From contig SDNV01000149.1 of NCBI GenBank assembly GCA_004524515.1, forward strand, positions 1-6,413: 6,413 nt of DNA, given 5' to 3'. Below the pieces are notes generated by a model. The model had not been told where the DNA came from and did no database searches. It worked only from the letters and a program-made list of their open reading frames with translations. Positions 1 to 6,146 of the stretch are shown piece after piece. Position numbers and translations under genes: made by a program. Numbering within the stretch: the first letter of the stretch is position 1; each line of letters begins with the position of its first letter. The stretch is from Promethearchaeota archaeon (GTDB taxonomy: Archaea > Asgardarchaeota > Lokiarchaeia > Sigynarchaeales > SOKP01).

Positions 1-626
1 ATATCATTAATTTCAGAATACGCATTCCGTTGCCAAATAATATCCGGTTTATTATCTACTATTTGAATTAATTGAAGTATACCACTATGAGTCCCAATTA
101 ATAAACCGTAAATCGGTTCTGTTTTATTAGGAAGTTTTAAACCTCCTAAAGTACAACTCGTGACCCAAGAATCATAATATAAGGTGAGGATTGGTTCTTT
201 AGCTGCAATGCTTTTAAATATTTTGAGAGTTTTGTCCTCACCCCCAAAAATCAATTCAATATTCCCATCCCTGTAGAGGTCACCTGCAGTACAGCAAATT
301 ACCTTCCCATCAGATTTATAGTTCATAATGCCTACTAATTTTTCCTTTTCTTTATCTAACTTAAGCACTAAAAATCTCCCATCTCCCGTACCCACTAAGA
401 CCTCATCACAGCCATCTCCATCGATATCAATAGTATAACTACACCGGCACCATCCATCAAAATTAATATCATCAAGAATCAATAAGTCATGATTCATTAA
501 GTAAAGTGCTTTATCATGACCTCCAAATATTAAATAAGATTTATCTTTACACTTAAGTATTGAACAAGTTAATATTGCTTCAGGGCTTTGAAATACCCAG
601 TGTTGATGAAATCTTTTCTTAATCAT
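1..626 (-). CDS. FG-GAP/VCBS-like beta-propeller protein, partial (3' end beyond left edge)
   Basis: The reading frame opens at ATG 624-626 and stays open to the left edge, giving 208 complete codons and no stop. The protein starts MIKKRFHQHWVFQS, with no signal peptide or membrane segment, so it is probably cytosolic. A blade-like motif recurs about every 44-50 residues: YLIFGGHDKALYLMN (31-45), EVLVGTGDGRFLVLK (75-89), ELIFGGEDKTLKIFK (124-138) and GLLIGTHSGILQLIQ (174-188). Calcium-type loops precede two of them: DIDGDGCDE (67-75) and a weaker DLYRDGNIE (116-124). This is the pattern of integrin-alpha/FG-GAP propellers, also seen in eukaryotic ITFG2- and BBS2-like proteins. At least four blades are visible, so a full propeller would need more sequence to the left. 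Such domains usually act as protein-interaction platforms; no specific function can be assigned. No good Shine-Dalgarno lies near the ATG (AAGGTCA is about 12 nt away), which fits a short-leader archaeal mRNA. Confidence 0.85.
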   Translation of the reverse strand, partial: MIKKRFHQHWVFQSPEAILTCSILKCKDKSYLIFGGHDKALYLMNHDLLILDDINFDGWCRCSYTIDIDGDGCDEVLVGTGDGRFLVLKLDKEKEKLVGIMNYKSDGKVICCTAGDLYRDGNIELIFGGEDKTLKIFKSIAAKEPILTLYYDSWVTSCTLGGLKLPNKTEPIYGLLIGTHSGILQLIQIVDNKPDIIWQRNAYSEIND

Positions 627-660
627 AATATTTGAAAATGACCTTAGAATTTGATAAGTC

Positions 661-667
661 TATATAA
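661..667 (-). promoter_or_regulatory. Candidate TATA box for the beta-propeller gene
   Basis: Read on the minus strand this is TTATATA within AATATTATATAGACT, close to the archaeal TATA consensus. Archaeal transcription usually starts about 25 nt downstream, here near 638, leaving a leader of roughly a dozen bases before the ATG at 626. The surroundings are so A+T-rich that chance matches are common, so this is suggestive only. Confidence 0.35.
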
Positions 668-737
668 TATTCAGAAATATATTCTTTAAATTACAATTGT
701 CTTATAAAATTAGACTTAATACGTCTATTTAAAATAT

Positions 738-776
738 TTTATTTTACAAGAGATATGTTCTCTTTTCTAAAATAAA
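738..776. repeat. 39-bp interrupted inverted repeat in a divergent promoter region
   Basis: The outer arms TTTATTTTA (738-746) and TAAAATAAA (768-776) are perfect 9-bp complements. The inner arms AAGAGA (748-753) and TCTCTT (759-764) are perfect 6-bp complements around the loop TATGT. The two blocks are separated by C on the left and TTC on the right. The element lies about 110 bp upstream of the propeller gene and 135 bp upstream of the membrane-protein gene, which point away from each other. It may be an operator or an RNA hairpin. The outer arms are pure A/T and could match by chance; the inner AAGAGA/TCTCTT block is more persuasive. Confidence 0.45.
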
Positions 777-840
777 GAAGTGTTTATAGCTCAATATCTA
801 ATTAGATTATAAAAAGTCATCAAGAATTCCTAAGAAACAA

Positions 841-848
841 TTTATAAA
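841..848 (+). promoter_or_regulatory. Candidate TATA box for the membrane H-box protein
   Basis: TTTATAAA matches the archaeal TATA consensus well and is preceded by the purine-rich GAAACAA, which could serve as a BRE. Transcription would start near 870, leaving a leader of about 40-60 nt. Other A/T runs at 871-880 and 882-894 are nearly as plausible and would give an almost leaderless mRNA. The rest of the 627-911 gap holds no open frame of note. Confidence 0.28.
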
Positions 849-911
849 TTCGTAAAATATTTACCATATAATAATATAAAATTTAAAATATTTATTGAAA
901 TCATATTTTAA

Positions 912-1724
912 GTGATATTGGGATCCTTTATGGCAAATGAAATAGAAATCATCACTATGATTTTAACTATTAATACCATCTTGATGGTCATAGGAGGAAT
1001 AATATTTGCATTTGCCTGTTTTCGTCAGAGGAATTTATTACTTTGGATGCCTATATTTGTATTCTTAGCAATTGGAAACTTTTTTTTTACGTATCAATTT
1101 GTTGATTATTTATATCAATTGATTGCATATAGTTTATTTGGAGTAGCTGCGATTTTTACGTTCAATGCAGCGTTCATGGAATATTATAAGTTATTTATTA
1201 AACAGAATAATCAGAAATCTCAAGCAGCTAATTCAATGAGCGTATTTTTAGCGATAATGCCAATAATCATTGGTTTTCAAATATTTGTACTGAGTATTTT
1301 AATATCGGCAATAATTATGCTTTTGCGTATCTATATTAAAACTAGATCCCCTTCCAGATTCCTTTTCATGTTAAGTATACTTGCTGCCACAATAGCTATG
1401 TTTTTTATTTCCCTGGATAGTTTTGGAGTGGAATGGGCATTTATATTAGGCAACATCATTGTAACCTCTTATATGTCTGTACTTGTAGTCACTGCTATTG
1501 TTGCTTTATTAGAACAGGAGATAACGGGTACAATGGACGAAAAAAATACCTTAAAAGATAAATATTCTCATGATTTAGGAAATATCCTCCATTCAATCTC
1601 TATTACTTATGAGCTTATTAAAGATAAGAAAATTTCTGAAAAGGAATTAAAAGAATTATATGACTTATTAAAAAATAAAATATCTGAAGCATCAGATTTG
1701 GTTAAAGAAATACGTAAACTCTAA
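912..1724 (+). CDS. Polytopic membrane protein with C-terminal histidine-kinase-like H-box helices, no ATPase domain
   Basis: The frame opens at GTG 912 (270 aa), but ATG 930 (residue 7, MANEIEIITM) is an equally good or better start. Hydrophobic segments lie at about 14-36, 41-60, 66-87, 110-142, 149-167 and 174-200. The long 110-142 stretch may be two short helices, and counting it as two makes seven TMs. That places the basic loops (RQR 38-40, K93-K102, R139-R149) and the C-terminus all in the cytoplasm. The tail (about 205-270) is a helical hairpin containing KYSHDLGNILHSI, which resembles the H-box of HDLxN-type histidine kinases with candidate phospho-acceptor H220. A second amphipathic helix (243-268) completes a DHp-like pair. 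The protein then stops, with no N, G1 or G2 boxes of a HATPase domain, and the next 140 bp cannot encode one. It could be a degenerate kinase, a phosphotransfer or dimerisation partner of another kinase, or an unrelated helical tail. Membrane topology is the firmer part; the signalling role is inferred. Confidence 0.8.
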   Translation: MILGSFMANEIEIITMILTINTILMVIGGIIFAFACFRQRNLLLWMPIFVFLAIGNFFFTYQFVDYLYQLIAYSLFGVAAIFTFNAAFMEYYKLFIKQNNQKSQAANSMSVFLAIMPIIIGFQIFVLSILISAIIMLLRIYIKTRSPSRFLFMLSILAATIAMFFISLDSFGVEWAFILGNIIVTSYMSVLVVTAIVALLEQEITGTMDEKNTLKDKYSHDLGNILHSISITYELIKDKKISEKELKELYDLLKNKISEASDLVKEIRKL

Positions 1725-1756
1725 ATTTTTAAGATTAAAATCGGCATAGTTTTAAA

Positions 1757-1774
1757 ATTAATAACGTTATTAAT
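1757..1774. repeat. 18-bp perfect palindrome between convergent genes
   Basis: ATTAATAACGTTATTAAT is its own reverse complement, centred on ACGT. It starts 32 bp past the stop of the membrane-protein gene and about 90 bp past the stop of the DUF11-like gene, which converges on it. A transcript from either strand could fold here. It is not followed by a clean T-run on the plus strand, so a terminator role for the upstream gene is uncertain; a protein-binding site is an alternative. Confidence 0.5.
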
Positions 1775-1808
1775 GCATCTAAAGCTTAAAATTATCTTTT
1801 GAAATCAT

Positions 1809-1833
1809 AAAAAAAATATACAAAATAAAAAAA
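1809..1833 (-). terminator. Oligo-T terminator of the DUF11-like gene
   Basis: On the minus strand, two T-runs (seven T at 1827-1833 and eight T at 1809-1816) follow the stop codon at 1865 by about 30-55 nt. Runs of T in the coding strand are the main intrinsic termination signal of archaeal RNA polymerase and need no hairpin. High local A+T content raises the chance-match rate. Confidence 0.5.
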
Positions 1834-1864
1834 TATAAAATTTTAAAATTAATTTTCTTGTGCT

Positions 1865-4048
1865 TTAATAAGCTAATTGTGCGTCTGAGGGTGAGTATTC
1901 GCCTTTACCGTGAATTTCATATGAGATCTCTAATTTCTCAGCTTCAGCCAATTCTTCAATTTCCCATTTCAATGTATCTGTTCCCACTTCATCCGTAATT
2001 TCAGGTTGCATGGAATATTCTCCATACTCAAAATTGTCTGGAACCTTGTCTAATAAGACTAGGTTCTTAAGTGGCTGATCTCCAATGTTTTCAAGTATCA
2101 ATATAATCTTGTAATTTCCAAGATCTCCAATAGCAAGAACTTCTTTTCCAACTCTGAATTTTCTTCTGATATGAATTGCTTCAATAGCTGGAACCACTGG
2201 TCTAACTTCAAGTTCATTAGAAAGGGGATACGTATTGGCAAGATAAATTACTTCAGATTCAAACCTTGATTCTTGAGCAGGATTTATACAATGAATTGGA
2301 TATTGAACTTCTAATTTTGATTCAGGTTCAAGCATCCCAGTGCTACTATCTTTTAGATCTTTAAGTTCAATCCTCAATGAATTTCCATCAAGATAAACAG
2401 CAGAAGAATCAAGTTCTATTTCACTTCCATCCCATAAAACCTTTACTTCATCAGCGTTGGGAGCTTGAAACTCTTCTGTGAAGAATTCTTGCTGTACCAC
2501 TACTTCATTTAAAGGTGCAGAACCATTATTTTCAAGCTTATGAACTGCAATTACAGGAGTTTCCTTAAAAGTAGGAACTTGTATAAGCATTTCTTCGATT
2601 TCTTTAATGGTGGGTTCAGCAGTATCAGTGAGAGTATAGAATACTTCTCCAGTGATACTAGCTATTGCTAATTCAACATCTGAAATTGCGATAGTTCCAT
2701 TTACTTGTGTTACAAAATCAGGCATTACTCTGAACTCAAGAAGTTTTCTAAATTGAGGATAATCCTCACTTTCATACTGCCATTTAACAGAGTGAAATTC
2801 CGCACCAGCGGGCAATACAGGTACATCATTAGGATCAATATCTACTAGTTTAGTGCTTTCAGCATCGGGAGCATAAACATCTGCATTAAATAATTGAACT
2901 AGAAATTCTGAAGAATTTTCAAATACCAATTTACAATCCCAAACATTTGGCTCTTCGTCTCGTTCAATAATATCTACGTAAAATCTATTTGTAGTATATG
3001 CATCAAATTTATCAATCCCTAATCCTTCTGCGAACGAAGAGGCTGCTTCATAAGATACATCAATTATTCCCGTTTTTCGGGCTTGTATATCATTAACCGT
3101 AATCTGAGAAGTAAATTTACATATTACAGTGTATTGTGGCTCTAACACATCAATCGTCCAAATCAGCTGATCTCCTTCTAATTCTGCATTTCCAATTGTA
3201 GTATCTTCAATGCGTGTGTTTGAAAACTCTGGAAAAATGTTTTTTACCACTTTTACATTTCTTATTGGTTTTTCAAACAAACTTACCATAGCAATTGCGA
3301 AGGTAACGGTATTTTCTTTATCAATTGAAATTCCAAAGGATTCTAAGCTATACTCCTCTGTTCCAGCATCATCTTCTTCGTCCTCTTCTTCCTCTTCCTC
3401 TTCCTCATCTTCTTCTTCCTCCTCTTCTTCTTCGGCTAATTTTTCAGCTTTAGCAGTTTTGTCCTTTAATTTCATTAAATCCGTTTCAATATCATTGATA
3501 TTTAGGATATTATCAGCATCGGGAAGAGTATTAATATATTCTTTTACCAGAAGTAAACTCTTTGCTTCACCCGAAATTTCAAATTCTCGGGAATCAATAT
3601 TAGTATCATCTGAGGTACCTAATTCTTGAATGCTAATATCAGCAGATTTTAAGTTAGTACTTTCAATATTTTTTAGAGTGATATCAATATCCCATAATCT
3701 GTCTTTAGCACTAGGATTTTCAACATTTAACTTTCCAGAAAATCCAAGGGATTCTAGATTCGCTTCGTGGTCTTGTTTTACATCAACCTTTTCCACGATT
3801 CTGACTATTGCTAGCATTCCTTCTCTATTGCCATTTTTAAGTAAAATAGAGCCCTCAAGTTCTCCGGTATCTTCATCATATGTCTCAATATAGGGTGTTG
3901 ATGTATCTCTATCAACTAATTCTGCTCTTCCTACATCCATTTGGCCTCTTTTTAAACCTTCTGCTTCTAGAGCCTCATCTCTGTCTTCCTCGTCCCATCC
4001 GTATCCTTTTTTTTCTTTCTTCTTATCTTCTTTCTTTTTTCGCGCCAT
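1865..4048 (-). CDS. Large cytosolic protein with DUF11-like beta modules and an acidic linker
   Basis: The protein has 727 residues from ATG 4046-4048, with GGTAAT five bases upstream as a weak Shine-Dalgarno. The N-terminus is basic (MARKKKEDKKKEKK) with no signal peptide, and there is no transmembrane helix anywhere, so a cytoplasmic location is inferred. Residues 206-227 are 22 consecutive Glu/Asp, preceded by a charged, probably helical stretch (about 185-205). About five beta-rich modules flank this linker, near 60-155, 235-350, 355-475, 495-615 and 620-715. Recurring features are LESLGFS (98-104) versus LESFGIS (235-241), RLWDIDITLKN versus NVWDCKLVFEN, and strands such as LIWTIDVLEPQ and LKWEIEELAEAEK followed by a hydrophobic strand ending in Y or F. 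The last module, with LGNYKIILILENIGDQPLKN and VLLDKVPDNFEY, closely follows the DUF11 (conserved repeat, Ig-like) pattern. DUF11 domains normally occur in surface proteins, so the missing export signal is odd. No catalytic motif was recognised; a scaffold or binding role is a guess. Confidence 0.88.
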   Translation of the reverse strand: MARKKKEDKKKEKKGYGWDEEDRDEALEAEGLKRGQMDVGRAELVDRDTSTPYIETYDEDTGELEGSILLKNGNREGMLAIVRIVEKVDVKQDHEANLESLGFSGKLNVENPSAKDRLWDIDITLKNIESTNLKSADISIQELGTSDDTNIDSREFEISGEAKSLLLVKEYINTLPDADNILNINDIETDLMKLKDKTAKAEKLAEEEEEEEEDEEEEEEEEDEEDDAGTEEYSLESFGISIDKENTVTFAIAMVSLFEKPIRNVKVVKNIFPEFSNTRIEDTTIGNAELEGDQLIWTIDVLEPQYTVICKFTSQITVNDIQARKTGIIDVSYEAASSFAEGLGIDKFDAYTTNRFYVDIIERDEEPNVWDCKLVFENSSEFLVQLFNADVYAPDAESTKLVDIDPNDVPVLPAGAEFHSVKWQYESEDYPQFRKLLEFRVMPDFVTQVNGTIAISDVELAIASITGEVFYTLTDTAEPTIKEIEEMLIQVPTFKETPVIAVHKLENNGSAPLNEVVVQQEFFTEEFQAPNADEVKVLWDGSEIELDSSAVYLDGNSLRIELKDLKDSSTGMLEPESKLEVQYPIHCINPAQESRFESEVIYLANTYPLSNELEVRPVVPAIEAIHIRRKFRVGKEVLAIGDLGNYKIILILENIGDQPLKNLVLLDKVPDNFEYGEYSMQPEITDEVGTDTLKWEIEELAEAEKLEISYEIHGKGEYSPSDAQLAY
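3368..3433 (-). repeat. Low-complexity GAA/GAG tract encoding 22 acidic residues
   Basis: On the minus strand this is a 66-bp, almost purely purine run of GAA/GAG codons broken by a few GAT/GAC. It codes for residues 206-227 of the DUF11-like protein. The mix of synonymous codons shows it is not a perfect microsatellite, so it is probably kept for protein charge, though slippage could still change its length. On the plus strand it reads as poly-serine, which creates a false open frame. Confidence 0.85.
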
Positions 4049-4114
4049 AATTAATTACCATTTAGTTTATTATTAGATTAATTTTTAATAATAGATTAAT
4101 AAAAATTTGTTAGT

Positions 4115-4123
4115 AATATAAAA
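4115..4123 (-). promoter_or_regulatory. Candidate TATA box for the DUF11-like gene
   Basis: On the minus strand this reads TTTTATATT. A start site about 25 nt downstream would leave a leader of roughly 45 nt containing the weak GGTAAT ribosome-binding site. Together with the hairpin upstream at 4175-4196, it suggests the gene has its own promoter and does not depend on readthrough from the zinc-ribbon gene. Other A/T runs in the 188-bp gap could serve equally. Confidence 0.28.
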
Positions 4124-4174
4124 TTAAAATACCCTAGTTAAAAAACATTTTTTCTTTAAGGTATTGATTCTTAT

Positions 4175-4196
4175 AAAAAGTTTTTTTAGAAAAACT
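4175..4196 (-). terminator. Hairpin plus T-run after the zinc-ribbon gene
   Basis: On the minus strand, AGTTTTT and AAAAACT form a perfect 7-bp stem around the four-base loop CTAA (4179-4196), followed directly by TTTT. It lies about 40 nt past the zinc-ribbon stop, in the right place to end the glycerate kinase-zinc ribbon transcript. The stem is nearly all A/T and weak, so in an archaeon the T-run may matter more than the hairpin. Confidence 0.4.
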
Positions 4197-4236
4197 GCTA
4201 TTTAAAAAGCGATTAGACACTAATGGAAAAGCCATG

Positions 4237-4410
4237 CTAAATGATTCTTTTTTTAAAACCATTAGGCTCTTTAGGTAAAAAATCTTGATCAATTATTTCA
4301 TAACCGCACATAGGACATTTTTCTACCTTCTTTCTTTTTACTGGATCAAAAGTTCTGAAAGAAAATCCACAAGCCGGGCAGGTTGTAATAAAATCATCCG
4401 ATAAATTCAT
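4237..4410 (-). CDS. Small zinc-ribbon protein (57 aa)
   Basis: A short frame runs from ATG 4408-4410 to TAG 4237-4239. It begins MNLSDDFITTCPACGFSF and carries two CPxCG knuckles, CPACG (11-15) and CPMCG (32-36), spaced as in rubredoxin-like zinc ribbons. The four cysteines (C11, C14, C32, C35) would bind one zinc. The segment between the knuckles is basic (PVKRKKVEK), and the C-terminus (GFKKRII) is basic too. This ATG is the only usual start codon after the in-frame upstream TGA. No clear Shine-Dalgarno is visible. It lies 66 bp downstream of the glycerate kinase stop on the same strand, so co-transcription is plausible. Such tiny zinc ribbons are common in archaea and usually have no known function; nucleic-acid or protein binding is the usual guess. 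The paired motifs make a real gene likely despite its length. Confidence 0.82.
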   Translation of the reverse strand: MNLSDDFITTCPACGFSFRTFDPVKRKKVEKCPMCGYEIIDQDFLPKEPNGFKKRII

Positions 4411-4476
4411 AATGTTAGGGGATATTCTAAATTTTTTATGTTTTCAATAATTATAAGGTAAGGTTCGTTTAAATTT

Positions 4477-5904
4477 TTATAGATCTTGTCCTTTTAAAAT
4501 CAGAATTAGGACTATATCATTTACATTGCAACCTGTTGGACCCGTAATGATTTCACTCTCGATAATTTTAAAAAAACTATTAGAATCATTGTTTTCAAGA
4601 AATTTTGTTAAGTTTAGTTTTTTATTAGCAATCTCTTGTAAGGTAAAATTATCTACCAAGGCTCCCATTGCATTGCTATTACCTTCAATTCCATCTAGAT
4701 TTGCAGCAATAATTACAAAATTGTATTCAAATTCCCTACCTTGTACATAATCAAGGAAACTTAATAACATTTCCTGATTTCGCCCTCCTGTTCCCTTTCC
4801 TTTAATAGATACAGTCAATTCTCCCGAACCTATTAAAGCAATATTTTTTCCGCCCTTTTCAGACTCGATGTTTTTAACATATTGTGTTATAAGATGGTAG
4901 AGATTTTTCCCATATTCACTTGCTTCACCTGTTATTTTTTCAGAAAAATATTCTGTTATAAATTCTGGTTCAATAAAAGATATGATTTCCTGAACTGCTA
5001 AATTAACGCTTCCAATTAAATAATTATGAACATTTTTAAAGCAAGGATCACCAGATTTTGGATTTTCCAGATTCTTATTTTTAATGCCCTCTTCTAACAC
5101 ATTTATAACTGATTTTGGTGCCTTATGATATATATCATATTTTTTCAATACATCTACCGCATCTTTAAATGTGGTGAGATCAGGAACTGTAGGGCCTGAG
5201 GCAATAGAATCTAAATCATTTCCAACCACATCTGAAATGATTAACGCAATTAATGTCGCTCTACTCACGTTATGTATTAATTTAACAAGATTACCCCCTT
5301 TGAAATCCGATAAATGTTTTCTTACTGCATTGATTTCGTGAATTGATGCCCCTGAGGCTAAAAGTAAGGAATTTGTGTCTTGTAAATCTTTTAAAGATAC
5401 CCCCTTTTTTGGCAATGGTAATAAGGCGGATCCACCCCCCGAAATTAAACAAATTATTAGATCATTTTTTAAAGTTTTATTAATTAATTCTAGCATTTTA
5501 TTGGTGCCATACACACCTGCTTCATCAGGAATCGGATGAGTAGCAAAATTAAGCCTTATATTCTCTGTCTCCTCTAATTCTTTTATTTCTAATCCTTTAG
5601 GAATATTTATTATTCCCTCATAAGGAACGAGAAATTTTTTTAGTATATTTTCTAAAGTAAAAGCCATTTCTGCCGTTGCTTTACCTCCCCCAATAATATA
5701 AATTTTATTATAATCCTTAAGGTTATAGACATCATTTTGAATAATTATTTTTTGATCGCGGATTTTAATGGAATTTTCAATTAAATTTTTGGGTTGAACT
5801 GCAGATAAGGCTTTTTCAAGGCTTTTTATGGCCAAATCTCTCAAAAATTTCTGTGATTTATTCAAATCCTCTGGAAATAATTGAGACTTATTTTTTACTG
5901 ACAT
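4477..5904 (-). CDS. gck: Glycerate 2-kinase (DUF4147/MOFRL family)
   Basis: The protein has 475 residues, slightly longer than the usual 420-450 owing to an N-terminal extension. Family motifs appear in order: IGGGKATAEMA (71-81), LISGGGSALLPLP (153-165), LLASGASIHEINAVRKHLS (181-199) with FKGG after it, IISDVVGNDLDSIASGPT (222-239), GTGGRNQEM (371-379), DGIEGNSNAMGALVD (404-418) and ITGPTGCNVND (453-463). The N-terminal two-thirds form the DUF4147 domain and the end is the MOFRL domain; the active site lies in the cleft between them. The enzyme phosphorylates D-glycerate with ATP to 2-phosphoglycerate in the cytosol. In archaea it serves the non-phosphorylative Entner-Doudoroff branch or glycerate derived from serine or glyoxylate; the neighbours do not decide which. 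No family motif is missing, so it is probably active. The start at ATG 5902-5904 has only a weak AAGAG upstream. It is divergent from dihydrolipoamide dehydrogenase and followed by the zinc-ribbon gene. Confidence 0.95.
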   Translation of the reverse strand: MSVKNKSQLFPEDLNKSQKFLRDLAIKSLEKALSAVQPKNLIENSIKIRDQKIIIQNDVYNLKDYNKIYIIGGGKATAEMAFTLENILKKFLVPYEGIINIPKGLEIKELEETENIRLNFATHPIPDEAGVYGTNKMLELINKTLKNDLIICLISGGGSALLPLPKKGVSLKDLQDTNSLLLASGASIHEINAVRKHLSDFKGGNLVKLIHNVSRATLIALIISDVVGNDLDSIASGPTVPDLTTFKDAVDVLKKYDIYHKAPKSVINVLEEGIKNKNLENPKSGDPCFKNVHNYLIGSVNLAVQEIISFIEPEFITEYFSEKITGEASEYGKNLYHLITQYVKNIESEKGGKNIALIGSGELTVSIKGKGTGGRNQEMLLSFLDYVQGREFEYNFVIIAANLDGIEGNSNAMGALVDNFTLQEIANKKLNLTKFLENNDSNSFFKIIESEIITGPTGCNVNDIVLILILKGQDL

Positions 5905-5991
5905 ATATGAACTCTTAATAAATTTCTTTTCGAAAATTTGATCATAGATTTTAGTAAATAATTATGAATTCCTTTCATTTCTTTTTCTTTA

Positions 5992-6044
5992 TTTAACGAT
6001 TTTAATAAATAATATAAACATTTTTATTCATTTTGATCGTTAAA
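5992..6044. repeat. Spaced inverted repeat, candidate operator between gck and lpdA
   Basis: TTTAACGAT (5992-6000) and ATCGTTAAA (6036-6044) are perfect 9-bp complements with 35 bp between them, about four helical turns centre to centre. A third copy of the core TTAACG occurs at 6106-6111. CpG is scarce in this A/T-rich region, so repeated TTAACG/CGTTAA is less likely to be chance than the plain A/T repeats nearby. The arms flank a TATA-like box facing gck, a layout that would suit a regulator of the divergent promoters. The 5905-6146 gap holds no plausible coding frame. Confidence 0.42.
6011..6018 (-). promoter_or_regulatory. Candidate TATA box for glycerate kinase
   Basis: On the minus strand this reads TTTATATT, a close match to the archaeal consensus. 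Transcription would start near 5990, on the left arm of the inverted repeat, leaving a leader of about 85 nt. Other A/T runs nearer the gene could also serve. No equally clear TATA box was found for lpdA on the plus strand. Confidence 0.33.
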
Positions 6045-6146
6045 CAATAAATTTTTATTTAATAAATTTAATATTCATTGATTTATTTACTTATTCAACA
6101 AAATATTAACGTTTTTATTGATTAAAAAAACCTCGTTGATGATTTT

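Noticed and set aside
711..727. Short inverted repeat TAGAC/GTCTA
   Set aside because: The five-base arms are too short in A/T-rich sequence to separate from chance.
1725..1864. Possible frameshifted HATPase remnant after the H-box protein
   Set aside because: The gap is only 140 bp, very A/T-rich and full of stops, with no N-box or G-box-like residues.
3210..3629. Plus-strand open frame with a poly-serine run
   Set aside because: It is the reverse complement of the acidic tract of the DUF11-like gene. The serine run simply mirrors GAA/GAG codons, and no domain or promoter supports it.
3630..3893. Plus-strand open frame of 87 codons
   Set aside because: It lies wholly inside the DUF11-like gene on the other strand and has no recognisable motif.
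1865..4048. DUF11-like protein as an S-layer or adhesin component
   Set aside because: There is no signal peptide, TM anchor or sorting motif. The lysine-rich N-terminus has no hydrophobic core, so surface export by the usual route is not supported.
4526..4750. Plus-strand open frame of 74 codons
   Set aside because: It lies antisense within the conserved MOFRL end of glycerate kinase, where the minus-strand motifs are clear.
6139..6146. ATG at 6139 as the start of lpdA
   Set aside because: It is eight bases upstream of the lpdA ATG and out of frame with the GAGPGG-containing reading frame.
5905..6146. CRISPR-like or tandem repeat array suggested by recurring TTTTTATT words
   Set aside because: The words vary in spacing and sequence and fit simple A/T richness. 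No constant repeat-spacer pattern exists; only the TTAACG-containing repeats were kept.
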